A DNA stretch of 64,000 nt from Corallochytrium limacisporum (Eukaryota; Opisthokonta). The notes under the pieces were generated by a model. The model did no database searches, was not told the DNA's origin, and saw only the letters and a list, made by a program, of their open reading frames with translations. Both the position numbers and the translations under genes were made by a program. Of the stretch, positions 44,264 through 54,321 are shown one piece after another (position 1 is the stretch's first letter; each line of letters opens with the position of its first letter). The stretch spans positions 1-64,000 of the forward strand of contig PDIP01000020.1 in the NCBI GenBank assembly GCA_002811645.1, read 5' to 3'.

Positions 44264-45400
44264 TTATGATCCCTGAGCTTTACTGTCACCCAGAGGATCG
44301 GCTTTCAGTGGCGCAGGTGCAGGGGCCGTAGCGGGTGCAGGGGCAGATTCAGGTGCAAGTGCAGGGGCAGATTCAGGTGCAAGTGCAGGTACAGGGGCGA
44401 AGGCAGGGGCTGGCGCAGGTGCAGGTGCAGGTGCAGGCGCAGGTGCAGGTGTGGCACTGGGAAGGGCGGGTGCTGCATCGACTGGCTCTTGCTGCTTACC
44501 GACATTAGGCTGGCGCCAGATAATGATTTCCTGCTGCTTGTAGTACCGGCGATCCTCTTCATCAATCAGGACCAGATTAAGGTAGTACCTGACACTGAAC
44601 TGCTTGTTAATATCCTTCATGGTGGGAGTCAGCGGGTATCCCGCAAGGTAGAGGCGGAGGGGAATACATTCCCCCTTGGTGGGGGCGCCATCCATAACCT
44701 CAAACTTCGCCATAGTCTCGTTCTCATAATATATATTGGTGCCTGAACCTGTCGACTCACGCTTGATGACTGCCACTTCCATCATCTTGATTTTCAGGCG
44801 CACCAACAAGAAGTAAATCTTGCCCACAATGACGTCCCGCATATGGTACTTGGCCTTGTTATACTCAAACTCAATATGTAGACAGTCCTCAATACCAACA
44901 TCCATCTTAATGGGCATACTGGCATTCTCTGCAGGTTCATCAGTGTTGAAGACCCAAATCTCTTCCTCCTTAGTAATGGAACCCATCTTCTTGTGCACAG
45001 ACGCGCGCACAAAGTAACGGAGGCGCACATTGATACCATTGTAAGATTCATACTGCTTCTCAACTCTTGGGAACTCAAAAGGGAACTCTGTCGACTGCCC
45101 CAATTCACCAGGCGGAGCAAGGGTCCTGCTCAACGACACGAAGTCATTGCTGTTACCACGGTCATAGAAAAGTTCGATCTGACCCACGAAGTCAACACGG
45201 ATTCCGTCGTGCTTAAACACTTTCCCAGGATTGCGGACTAGGACCTTGACCTTTCCGCGTACTGTATCACCGTCATGATGTAAGAAAATCTTTCTTTTAT
45301 TCCCCTGTGGATCAACCTGCTCCAGCTCTTCATGACCCTCTCCGTCGAGTTCAACAAAGACCTCAATGGGATTACCCAGAGAGAAACCAAAGAAACTCAT
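44264..45400 (-). CDS. VPS26: retromer subunit VPS26 with Ala/Pro-rich tail
   Basis: An arrestin-fold subunit of the retromer cargo-selective complex, which recycles receptors from endosomes. Residues 1-298 match VPS26 throughout: RVDFVGQIELFYDR, SYNGINVRLRYFVRA, VGIEDCLHIEFEYNKAKYHMRDVIVGKIYFLLVRLKIK, MDGAPTKGECIPLRLYLAGYPLTPTM and QFSVRYYLNLVLIDEEDRRYYKQQEIIIWR. The last 80 residues form an unusual tail of (AP)n and PALAPES repeats, encoded by an imperfect minisatellite at about 44315-44460. 378 aa against 327 in human VPS26A. ATG at 45400. A TATA-like TATATATA lies 54 bp upstream. Confidence 0.95.
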   Translation of the reverse strand: MSFFGFSLGNPIEVFVELDGEGHEELEQVDPQGNKRKIFLHHDGDTVRGKVKVLVRNPGKVFKHDGIRVDFVGQIELFYDRGNSNDFVSLSRTLAPPGELGQSTEFPFEFPRVEKQYESYNGINVRLRYFVRASVHKKMGSITKEEEIWVFNTDEPAENASMPIKMDVGIEDCLHIEFEYNKAKYHMRDVIVGKIYFLLVRLKIKMMEVAVIKRESTGSGTNIYYENETMAKFEVMDGAPTKGECIPLRLYLAGYPLTPTMKDINKQFSVRYYLNLVLIDEEDRRYYKQQEIIIWRQPNVGKQQEPVDAAPALPSATPAPAPAPAPAPAPAPAFAPVPALAPESAPALAPESAPAPATAPAPAPLKADPLGDSKAQGS

Positions 45401-45453
45401 TTTTCTACCGTATTATTGGTACCAGGGTTAGTACTACTGTATCCTATCTAGAC

Positions 45454-45461
45454 TATATATA
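45454..45461 (-). promoter_or_regulatory. TATA-like box upstream of VPS26
   Basis: TATATATA located 54 bp upstream of the VPS26 ATG. A TACTAAC sequence (minus strand, 45427-45433) also lies between it and the ATG; a short 5'-UTR intron is possible but no donor was found. Confidence 0.3.
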
Positions 45462-45727
45462 GGCTTAGGCATATTATGTCACATGTCACACGATTTCGAG
45501 CTGGTTGATCTTATGTAGCCCTTCTACGCAAGGGAAAGTCGTTAAGCCAAGTGACAACTCATTTCACGGTGTGACGCCAGCAGAGTCCGTGAGACCCCTC
45601 CCCCGCCTTTCGCCAGCCATAAACGGTTCGGTTAGTATATTTAGTATGCGCGGTGGAGGGTTATCAATGCCCGGGGAAGGGAAAACAATGATTTTTTATG
45701 GTGGATGATATAATAACTGATAACCTG

Positions 45728-45733
45728 TTTATT
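45728..45733 (-). terminator. AATAAA poly(A) signal of the amino acid transporter gene
   Basis: On the minus strand AATAAA lies 63 nt after the stop codon at 45797. A GCATCATCAGG element (45772-45782) lies between stop and hexamer. Confidence 0.45.
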
Positions 45734-45796
45734 TTGGTTTCTGTGAGACATTGAAATCTACTCTGTTCCCTGATGATGCGCCTGCATCAAGCTTGT

Positions 45797-47752
45797 TCAA
45801 TACCGCGTACCGTTGTTAACTTCATACAGATATCGGAAAGCATCGAAAGGAGTCATATCGCCCTTCTGTGCACAATAGCTCTGGTCTTCGTCTGCTTTTG
45901 CGGTGATCCAGTCGTGGACAGATGTTGCTGTGGAGAAGATCATGGCGAAGATGCCAAAGGCAAGGACAAGGTTGGGACCGTAGCGCTTGGACCAGGGAAC
46001 GTCGGTTTGGAGTGTGCGGGAGTAAAACATTGGCGGGAATATGAAAGCCAATGGAGTACATGCTACTGCACCGATCAGTGAGACAAAGTTGTCCACTCGG
46101 GCCGCGCCAACGATACCGACCAAAACTGCCGCAGTGACAATACCCGCACGGATGGTGTTCTTGGTCCACTTCTTCCTAAGGGACTTGCGGTCATCATTGG
46201 GATACACAAGCCTCTCGATGACACGGCATGCAGGGAAGGCCATGAGAGGGAACGTGAACAGAATCGCCAAGCAGTAACTCAACTGGATGATCAATGCAGG
46301 AACGCCACCTAGATTCAGGGTAATGATGGATTCCGTCTGATCCCCGTATGTGAGATAGTTTATGCCTCCAAAGACCACAAGAATTGCAACGATGAGGTAC
46401 ATAATTTTGGTAAAAAGGTCAGGAAGCTTTTCAGGTTCCTTCATTGCGAGTTCAATGGGAACAATCATAGCAATGCCTTCAAAGGAGAAGATCGCAGTAC
46501 CCAGCATGACTAGGGCAGTATCCCACTGGGAGAGGGCGACGTTCGGTCCAGGGCCCCGTACACTCAAGATTACCGCATCTTCCGCCAAAATATAGGCAAG
46601 AGTGCTAAAGATAACTACATTGGCAATCATGTTGGTGAGCGCAAAGTACTTCAAACGACGAACCCAGGTCAACGGAACCAAAACTGGCATTAAAGCCACC
46701 ATATAAACCCACTCATTCATGTAAAGGCCACAGTCTGTGATCACCCCAAACGCATCACGCAAGTTCTTAGCAATGAACACAATGTAGGCACAGCAAAATC
46801 CAAATTGCGAGAAGAAGACAGCAACATCCACTGCGGCCCGTCCATGCTTGCCGTACAGTTTGTCAGCCATATCGCCATACGTGTTCACTATGATTCCATT
46901 GCGTCCCATTTCTTGCCTGGTCATTAGCAACAACTGCGCCCCATACCATGTCATCCAGCCACAAACCAGCAATAACACTGTGCCAATAAGCAAACCAGCT
47001 GAGCTGTAACCTTTGGGGATAAAGAGAACACCACTGCCAATAAATGCCTTGATCAGCGCGAAGATAGTACGTCCAATCCCGCTACCATGCTTCAACCGTT
47101 GGACCTTTAAGTGTTTGCGCGCCTTCGCCATTTCTTCCGGGGGAGGTCTGTGTGCTGCCAGCAGTGGCGCTCGCTCATTCAATTCCTGCTCCGTGAATGA
47201 TTCCCGACGGACACCAGCAGCTCGCTCATGGTCGCTGAGATCTTCCTCGCTGGATTCATCTGAGTCAACCTCCAGTCCGTAGATACGAGGATCGATCAAA
47301 TTGATACCGAGAACCAAGAACCGTCTTGCAGTGCTTCCCATGTATGTGTAATCCGTAGGGTCTATTCTGTCCATTGTTGAAGACCGTGTACGCCGTAGCA
47401 TGGGTAGGTGCATCGCATTCTCTCGCTCTCGGGCAATCACTTCGTGCACATTGTGGAGTGACGGCGCAGACCCGCTGCGTGGCAGTCCATTGTGTACACC
47501 AGCGGTCGTCACCACACTGGTATGTGTCAACATCTCGCCTTCGGCCGTGTGAGGCATATGAACGACATCCTGTGCTGTTACTTCCTCGCCGTCCCAGTCA
47601 GGCGCTAAGTATACCCGAGAGAGTTCCGCCTGTGGCATGATATTTGGTGCGTACCGCTCTGGGCTGTGAGATCGCTCCCTGGGCCTGCCATTACGGGAGG
47701 GTGAGCTTGAGCGCCCTCCACTAGTCCTTGTTGAAGGTTTTTTGGGGGACAT
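45797..47752 (-). CDS. AAAP-family amino acid transporter (Avt3/Avt4, SLC36 type)
   Basis: A proton-coupled amino acid transporter of the Aa_trans superfamily, 651 aa. A hydrophilic N-terminal domain of about 215 residues precedes the membrane domain, which starts with the typical TIFALIKAFIGSGVLFIPKGYSSAG (about 225-250). About eleven helices follow, including WMTWYGAQLLLM, FGFCCAYIVFIAKNL, MLGTAIFSFEGIAMIVPIELAMKEP (the conserved FSFEG...P helix) and LAFIFPPMFY. The long N terminus and these motifs are like vacuolar Avt3/Avt4 exporters and lysosomal SLC36 proteins, so a role in amino acid efflux from the vacuole or lysosome is inferred. ATG at 47752. Substrate cannot be told from sequence. 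Confidence 0.88.
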   Translation of the reverse strand: MSPKKPSTRTSGGRSSSPSRNGRPRERSHSPERYAPNIMPQAELSRVYLAPDWDGEEVTAQDVVHMPHTAEGEMLTHTSVVTTAGVHNGLPRSGSAPSLHNVHEVIARERENAMHLPMLRRTRSSTMDRIDPTDYTYMGSTARRFLVLGINLIDPRIYGLEVDSDESSEEDLSDHERAAGVRRESFTEQELNERAPLLAAHRPPPEEMAKARKHLKVQRLKHGSGIGRTIFALIKAFIGSGVLFIPKGYSSAGLLIGTVLLLVCGWMTWYGAQLLLMTRQEMGRNGIIVNTYGDMADKLYGKHGRAAVDVAVFFSQFGFCCAYIVFIAKNLRDAFGVITDCGLYMNEWVYMVALMPVLVPLTWVRRLKYFALTNMIANVVIFSTLAYILAEDAVILSVRGPGPNVALSQWDTALVMLGTAIFSFEGIAMIVPIELAMKEPEKLPDLFTKIMYLIVAILVVFGGINYLTYGDQTESIITLNLGGVPALIIQLSYCLAILFTFPLMAFPACRVIERLVYPNDDRKSLRKKWTKNTIRAGIVTAAVLVGIVGAARVDNFVSLIGAVACTPLAFIFPPMFYSRTLQTDVPWSKRYGPNLVLAFGIFAMIFSTATSVHDWITAKADEDQSYCAQKGDMTPFDAFRYLYEVNNGTRY

Positions 47753-50700
47753 AACTACTAATTTTTCGGATGCTTATTGAGCCATCACATGTCTGACGCC
47801 CGCTACCTGGATTGAATGACTTTGTTTTGGTCGGACTTTCACTACAAATATCCCCACGGTCATCCTCTGCTGTATTGGGATGATACGGAAATGGTCGTAA
47901 ACACTCTTTTACGTACCCAAACTGTATCAATTAGACTCACTGGTGCGCATCAAATCCAAGCTCTAGCAGAAAGAAGGATCTGCCGCATTGACTTGGGTCA
48001 TAGTCCCTTGCAAGCCCACCACTGTGAGACCCCGGAAACCGTCCCACACTAACTGTCAGGAGCTGGCGGAGACGGAAGAGTCATAGAGTCCGGGGATCCG
48101 TATAAACTGTACCGCAAGGAGGTCCTTCTCTGGAGGGGGGGGGGGAATTATCCTGCCTTGGGAGCTCAAGACCATCCGAGTTTCTTGTGTACGCGGAATT
48201 GTTAATGAGCGGCCCGGCGGAGAGGCGCCAAATTTCTCTCACAGAGAGGAACCGGGGGGTTTGTTCTGACCTGTGCTTTACGTCACCGCTGACGGCATCG
48301 TCATCGGTGGAAGCTACCCAGCCCAACTGACTCGCACAGATAGGTCGTCAATTCTGACAAAGATGTCGGAAGGCACTATGGAGATGATCCTTTCCATGTT
48401 CGCAAGTACTGATGATATTATGACAAACACCCCGCAGATGAAATGGTGTTGGTGGCATTGTAACGACTCCCCGTCCACTCATGTCCTAGCTCCTTACAAA
48501 CCCGACCCGCCTCCAGATCACTGTTGCATCGTGTACGGAACTAGTGCTTTGTACTCTGTTCAAAATGCTGTGCTCCTCCATGTCCGTTACCCTAAGTCGG
48601 CAGACCCATGAGGACTCACACTACGGGTTCTTGGGAGATCGGAGTCCCTGTATCATCTCCCATTGCAAATTACCACAATACTACGTTCCCAATCTCTAAC
48701 CACTTGCTTGAGAAACTCTCTTCCTTACATGCCCTTCATATTGTGATGCTCTCGTCCACAACACCATGACTATTGCCTCTGGCCAAGGACTGCCGGCCCA
48801 GGACCCAGTTCCATCGAGCGTGGAGCCGCCAACCCGACCCCTTTGTCCTTGACATTCAAATTTATTGCGCGCAGGACCCGCGACCCAGCCCCTTTGCCTT
48901 ATTGGATCGTCAACCGAAATGACCGGGAGCAAGCAACCTGAAGCTCACAAAATCAAGAAAGCCATCAATTTTGACTCATGCCATGCAAAGCTCATATATA
49001 CGGGAAGCCGATCGAAACCGCTTTGCATGGCACACAAAGGTAGAGCGATCTACCACGCCGTGCGAGGACGGGCGGCCTCCAGCTGTTCATCCGCCCTCAT
49101 TCAAGTATAACATTTACTGAGGCATCGCAGAGACTGTGCACCTAACCAGCATATATTAGAATTCAGTATTAGAATTCGGATCTGGGAGAGGTCCTGGGCT
49201 CCTGTAAGTGAGCGCAAGTATATGGAACTCCAGAGGTCGAGGGTGGACCGCACGACCCAATTGACAACGTGCAGATACACACCCGGGGGAGGTGAATCTG
49301 ATACATGTGTTGGCGGCCCGCCAACAACTCTTGACAAGTTTCTCTATGAAATACGGGATCACAGGTTTTTGGTCCCGCACCATGATCTCCCTCCCATGCC
49401 GCCTGCGTATTCATATCTAACAGAACGGGGTAGCGAACAAAAATTCGAATCACTTCTGTGAGGTTGTTCTTTCCGAAGAATGTTTTACTTTTTATCCCAT
49501 TCAATCAGTACTGAAATGGGGCAGTTTCTTGACATCATCGACCACCCACCAAGTGGACAACCCTGGTACCCAGCATATCACGACATAGACCCACATTTGC
49601 TCAATAGTCAATGTACCCGTGGAATGACAATTAGGCCCCCATTCTCGGTTCCTTAGCTGCCCCTTGCCTCTCCCTCAACTCAGTTCCATACGTCGCCTGC
49701 ACTAGGCAGCCGCAGTTTCGCGCAGTGAGAGTCCCAGGTTGGGGTCTCCCAGCAAAAAAATAATGGGGAAAACACTCCAAGAATGCGACAAGCAAACGGG
49801 CAGCGATCGCGGTACGAGAAAAAATTTCCCTTCATGCAACGTTCTCTCTCATCACGTTCTACTTCAAAAATACATCAAAATTGCCATTCAATTATCATAG
49901 TGAGCATATGCATAGTTTCCAGACTGTTGCCACTCCGCCACCTGCCAAGACCGGGGAGCTGCCAGACGACCAGCGAAAAGGCAAGCCGGGACAATACCGG
50001 TTGCCCCACGACATGAATCCTCTATACTTAATCTGCCCGCATTTCCAAGCAAAGGAAATAGGTTTATCGTCTCTTCTACTGGAATTGTGCATTGGTAGCA
50101 GGGCCACACAGCTAATCAGACTATAACGCCAGTGAGCTTGGAGGTGTAGGGATAACTAAATCTGTCCCTCGCCGGTCATCACATGCGGACTGTGAGTATT
50201 AAAGCGAGCAGGTGATACGGTCATACCCCCTATCACTCATTGGGAGGGGCAACAGAGGTCTCGAGTGCTAAGAGAGAGACAATTTGCAGGAGAAGAAGTT
50301 TTCCTCTCTCTCTCTCTCGCTCTCTCCCTCCCCTTTCCGGGGAAGGTGGACTCTTGACAGTTTCTGCTAAACCGGGGTTGCACAAGTGAGTAACCGAACA
50401 TACCAAGAATAAACACAGCGAAGGACGAAAGAGAGAGATAGAGAGAGAGAGAGAGCAGTCAGTCAGCAGTCAACAGCGGGAAATATCGATGAGGTCTTCC
50501 AGTGTGCTTGGGTCCCAGTGAACGCGAGAGAAGATGTGCAGAGGTCCTCTTCCCGGTGTTCCTCCCTTTTTGACCAGCCCAGATCACTAACATTAGGTAC
50601 TGACAGTGTGCCTTGTTCAGGACCGACGGGCTGGGTCGGTCTCCTGCTTTTGGGTGACCGGAGGGATTGGATCTGCGGCAGACAAGCGGTCACAGTTTAG

Positions 50701-51560
50701 CAAAAGGCGAGCGCACCGATCGTGCGTGCTGGGTCTCAGTGGTCAGTATATCGGTCGATAATCGCGAACTTGCAGGGAAACTTGTACCGAAGCGGGCCGG
50801 AGCGAGCAGAAGTGGTGTGATCACACACCCTCTCCTTTGGGTTCTGGGCGGTGTACGCCAAGGCGGGTAAGGGGGGCAATTTTTGGAAATTGCCCGTAAT
50901 TGCATTTTGCGTTTTTTTCTTGCTGACCGCCACTGAAAACCCCAAACCAATCAAGTGATCGAAGGGAAAAGAGAGGAGGAATTGCAGAGGAAAAAACGAT
51001 CGAAAAAAATGTGTGAGAGAGCACCTTGGCATACAAACAAGTCCTTTTCGGGTCATACTGAGATACCCTGTCATTATTCGGTACAATCACTACGGCTGCA
51101 CAGTCGAGGGGGGTTTTAACCTATGAGGGTTCGGGGTCACCCGATGAGACATATTAGTGCTACGGTCCGAATGAGTCGGTCTCGCCCTCAAGCTCCGAAC
51201 GGCATCGCAGAGAACAAACTGTGTGTGGGTTTCTTGACGGTGGCAGACATTAATATTCAGTAAACAGACTGTATGAATGAACAGGAAAGACTGGATGTGT
51301 GCGCAAATGGCTTCACGCTTCACACTCATGGAGTAATCCCATGGGAAACGAGTTGATAGAAAGCTATTTGGGACAGGATCCTCGGCCCTTAATGACACTA
51401 GCAATAATGTTATACAAACCGCGACACAGTTCATTATTGCACCCATCAGGGAAGAGTCGGGTTAAACTTGTGGTGGATCTGAAGACCTTTTGATACTGGT
51501 GACAAGGCTTCGATCTTTACCTCACGTACTCGGGTGAAGAGAGTCTACATCCTTAACACA
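47753..51560. other. 3.8-kb gene-poor stretch
   Basis: No recognised gene upstream of the transporter. It holds a G13 run at about 48137, a 13-bp perfect inverted repeat (48979-49032), a 13-bp imperfect tandem repeat (about 49152-49177), a CT tract (50302-50326) and a GA tract (50430-50456). The CT and GA tracts could pair with each other. Short ATG frames exist (for example 47816-48052, 78 codons) but show no family features. Confidence 0.5.
48979..49032. repeat. 13-bp perfect inverted repeat with 28-nt loop
   Basis: TGCCATGCAAAGC (48979-48991) and its exact reverse complement GCTTTGCATGGCA (49020-49032) flank a 28-nt spacer. It could form an RNA hairpin or be a pair of octamer-like (ATGCAAAG) protein sites. 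Confidence 0.85.
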
Positions 51561-51761
51561 ATGGGGTTGGTCAACACGCTCCTCGCACTGGTCAGGGGCT
51601 ACATTGACGAAGCCGACCATACGCAGCGGTCAAAGGCTGGAGAACAGACGGCGTTGGAGAGAACAGAGCCAGGACCGTCAACAAGCAATGCAATGGTAAA
51701 AGAACAGCAACGCATTCGGGCACGGCGAGGTATCGGTTGTGACGAAGTCTTGCGCGAATGA
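51561..51761 (+). CDS. possible 66-residue protein, unrecognised
   Basis: ATG at 51561 opens 66 codons to a TGA. The product starts MGLVNTLLALVRGYIDEAD, with an N-terminal Gly and hydrophobic helix, followed by charged and Ser/Thr-rich sequence ending RARRGIGCDEVLRE. It converges with calcineurin B with 231 bp between stops, the arrangement seen for real pairs in this window. No family is recognised and a chance frame is possible. Confidence 0.3.
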   Translation: MGLVNTLLALVRGYIDEADHTQRSKAGEQTALERTEPGPSTSNAMVKEQQRIRARRGIGCDEVLRE

Positions 51762-51992
51762 GTCACACTCCAATAACCTTAGCCAAAGTGTAACGGACCA
51801 GGGGTCGCATACACTGTAATCTACATCTCCATAATTCGTAAATGTTAAAGAACTTCCATGAAAGTACAATACTCATAAATTCACCATAAAGCAAACACAG
51901 TTTTTATCATGTTTTAGGACTTTTTTCGTTTTTTATGCTTCCATCTCGCCCGAAGAAGAACCGCATATTCTACTACCTGTGGAGGTGCTTAT

Positions 51993-52532
51993 CTAGATCT
52001 GAACATTCATCTTCTCATGGAAGTCACTGCTGCTCACCAGCTCAGAAAATTCCTCATAGCTAAGCTTGCCGTCACCGTCTTTATCTGCGTACATGATTGT
52101 CTTGTCAACAATTTGCTGCAACTGTCCCTCCTTCAGGTTGTTTCCGACCATCATTTTCAGCACATGGTACAATTCTCCGTTGGAAATGAAGCCATCTCGG
52201 TCCATGTCATAGATATAAAAAGCAAACTTCAGCTTGCGCTCTTTCTCAGACTTAGCAGTAAAGATGGACAGAGCAGAAATGAACTCCTGGAAGTCAACGT
52301 CACCACCACCGTCAGCGTCAAAAGTAGAGAACACACGAGCAACCAAAGGATTCTGTTTCAATTCAGGCAGTTGCATCACTTCCTCAATGGACAGGGTTCC
52401 AGACTTGTCTGTGTCGAGCTTTTGGAACCTCTTCGCCAGCCTACGGATTTCCATTTCGGTGAACTGAGTCTGTTCCTGAAGTTCATTGAGATCCATTCCA
52501 TGCTCCCGGAGCATAGAGTCAGTGTTACCCAT
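51993..52532 (-). CDS. CNB1: calcineurin regulatory subunit B
   Basis: The Ca2+-binding regulatory subunit of the phosphatase calcineurin (PP2B). 179 aa with four intact EF-hand loops: [36 protein letters not shown] and [12 protein letters not shown]. The N terminus MGNTDS is an N-myristoylation signal. The segment [13 protein letters not shown] and [22 protein letters not shown] are diagnostic of calcineurin B rather than NCS-1 or calmodulin. The human protein is 170 aa; the extra length is between the myristoyl site and EF1. ATG at 52532. The catalytic A subunit is not in the window. Confidence 0.95.
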   Translation of the reverse strand: MGNTDSMLREHGMDLNELQEQTQFTEMEIRRLAKRFQKLDTDKSGTLSIEEVMQLPELKQNPLVARVFSTFDADGGGDVDFQEFISALSIFTAKSEKERKLKFAFYIYDMDRDGFISNGELYHVLKMMVGNNLKEGQLQQIVDKTIMYADKDGDGKLSYEEFSELVSSSDFHEKMNVQI

Positions 52533-53528
52533 GGTGATTTCTTTTTAGCGAGGAAATTTCCGTTTCAATTCCTTCTCCAAAAGTTCAATCTTTTTACACT
52601 TTAACTTGGTCCAGAAATTCTCTAGAGATCCCAGGAGATAAGCTTTGTTATAAATCGTTTTCTTTACGACGTTCACACACAATGACCTGAAATCCCGTTT
52701 TCCTTAACGATTTCTATCTCTATAAATTGAAATACCATATTTGCTTCAGGACCATTACCCCGTTACTTGCCTAACATTTCGCGTGTCACCTTATATATTG
52801 AACAAACAGAACAATCCGTTCGGCCAATCAAAACAAAACGTTCGGATGGGTGCACAGGCCCTACGGCCGCGCCAGAGGGCAAGAGGCACTCAGCTTTCCT
52901 CTATGGCGAACCCGCCCCGCCTAGGAGAGGCGCTCGTTCTTGTCCGGCTTCTGTTCCTCCGCAGCAAGTACATTTACTATGCATCCGCGTCTATGCGCCT
53001 TGCTTTTGTATGGCGAATCGTTGTCCTTCGCTGCCAGTCTGTTGTGGTTGGAGAAAACAGAAACTAGTGGTACTTTCAGTATGGAAAAACGCGGATACCA
53101 CCGTTCCTACCTGGGATCACCCCGGACTACATGGGTGGCAATAGTATACGGAGTAATTGAATTAAATACATATTGGATGTCCGCTTCTCCGAAATTTGCA
53201 GAGACCGTGAAAATGAAAGGACAACTGCTTCCCAGTTTTCAGTTTTAGACTGGTTCACTGAGTATATGCGCTGTCGTCTGTTTACTCTTACTTCCGGCCT
53301 GGAGACGCAGGCCGGTTTTTTTTTTGGCCAGATGTCTCGCCCAAAGGAGGTGGGTTCCGCTTGTGTGTTCGGACGCGCTAGAGCTCGTTCAGGATCATCG
53401 AAATCATTGAGGTCAGATTCGTTCTCCGCCCTCGGGGAGTTGGGTACTCAAGAGTGAAGCTAATGTGGACGAACTAAGGTTATAGTAGAAAGGATGAGAA
53501 CTCCATTTGAGCCACACTCATTACCACA
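52533..53528. other. divergent spacer between calcineurin B and the DsbA-like gene
   Basis: 996 bp. It includes a terminator-like hairpin with a T10 run at 53294-53325 and a GC-box-like segment (CCCGCCCCGCC, about 52910-52920). No gene recognised. Confidence 0.5.
53294..53325 (+). other. 8-bp GC hairpin followed by T10
   Basis: CCGGCCTG (53294-53301) and CAGGCCGG (53308-53315) form a perfect 8-bp stem around a GAGACG loop, followed at once by ten T's (53316-53325). The form is that of an intrinsic terminator or the 3' end of a Pol III transcript. No known small RNA was recognised upstream. Confidence 0.5.
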
Positions 53529-54203
53529 ATGATCGCACCGAAGTACGTTCCGAGTCACACTCGGGGGGCTCGTCTCCACGAGGCTAAAGTGGTTATCCAG
53601 CTCTGCTTGGACTATTCTGTAAGTGCTAGATGAATCGTTACGTGCCAATTAATTTGGACGACTAACCAATTTATTTACTTTGCTCGCAATTTAATAATAC
53701 AGTGTCCTTTCTCTGCCAAGATGATGGGGACCTTGGCCGGTGGGGTGATGGACAAGCACTCCAAAGACGTCTGTTGGGTTTTCCTAAACCAGGTTCAACC
53801 ATGGCATCCTCAGAGCACAATGAAGCACGAGGCGTCTCTTGTGATCGCACAGCAAGCACCAGAGAAGTTTTGGGACTGGAGCATTGATCTGTTTAAAATT
53901 GCCCCACAGAAATATTTGGATCGGATGACATGGGATGTTGGCCGCAATCAGTGGTATGACATGCTGGCAGCTGATCTGCCCCCAGAGAACTATGGCTTGC
54001 CTAGTCAGAGCTTCCTAAAGGCTCTGAAGAATCCTGATGGCGGCAATGATGCCACCCCGGACCTTAAATATTTCACCAAGTACTGCCGCCAGACCGGTCT
54101 GCACGTTACTCCTACGATCGTCTGCAATGGCATCATCGACCTCAATGTCTCCAGTTCATGGACTCCGGAACAGTGGGACGAGTACATTGCCAGTAAGAAG
54201 TGA
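53529..54203 (+). CDS. DsbA/thioredoxin-fold protein with CPFS motif, two exons
   Basis: Exon 1 is 53529-53618 (30 codons), exon 2 is 53703-54203; spliced in phase 0 they give 196 aa. The joint creates LCLDYS-CPFSAKMMGTL, the expected first strand and active-site helix of a DsbA-type thioredoxin fold, with a CxxS (CPFS, 31-34) site in place of CxxC. QVQPWHPQST (about 60-68) and the cis-proline loop HVTPTIVCNG (Pro167) are typical of the DsbA-like family widespread in fungi and protists. The single thiol suggests a glutathione- or isomerase-like role rather than disulfide donation. There is no signal peptide, so it is probably cytosolic. AATAAA lies 112 nt after the stop. Confidence 0.8.
53619..53702 (+). 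other. 84-nt intron in the DsbA-like gene
   Basis: Donor GTAAGTGCTA, branch point GACTAAC (about 53660-53666), acceptor AATACAG ending at 53702. Its removal joins the active-site CPFS helix to its preceding strand, so protein and splice signals agree. Confidence 0.85.
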
Positions 54204-54315
54204 CTGTCTAGCACATCATGCTGGGTTCGCGCGACACAGACATGAAGTTGACATGACCCACTCATGTTTCCGAGACAGCACGAGCATACACAGCCATCCT
54301 ACGAAGGCAACTGAC

Positions 54316-54321
54316 AATAAA
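54316..54321 (+). terminator. AATAAA poly(A) signal of the DsbA-like gene
   Basis: AATAAA 112 nt after the stop codon, directly followed by TAATG. Confidence 0.5.

Noticed and set aside
44490-44505. GTAAGC donor within the VPS26 tail
   Set aside because: Splicing there is possible but the frame stays open through the Ala/Pro repeats to a stop; no acceptor supports it.
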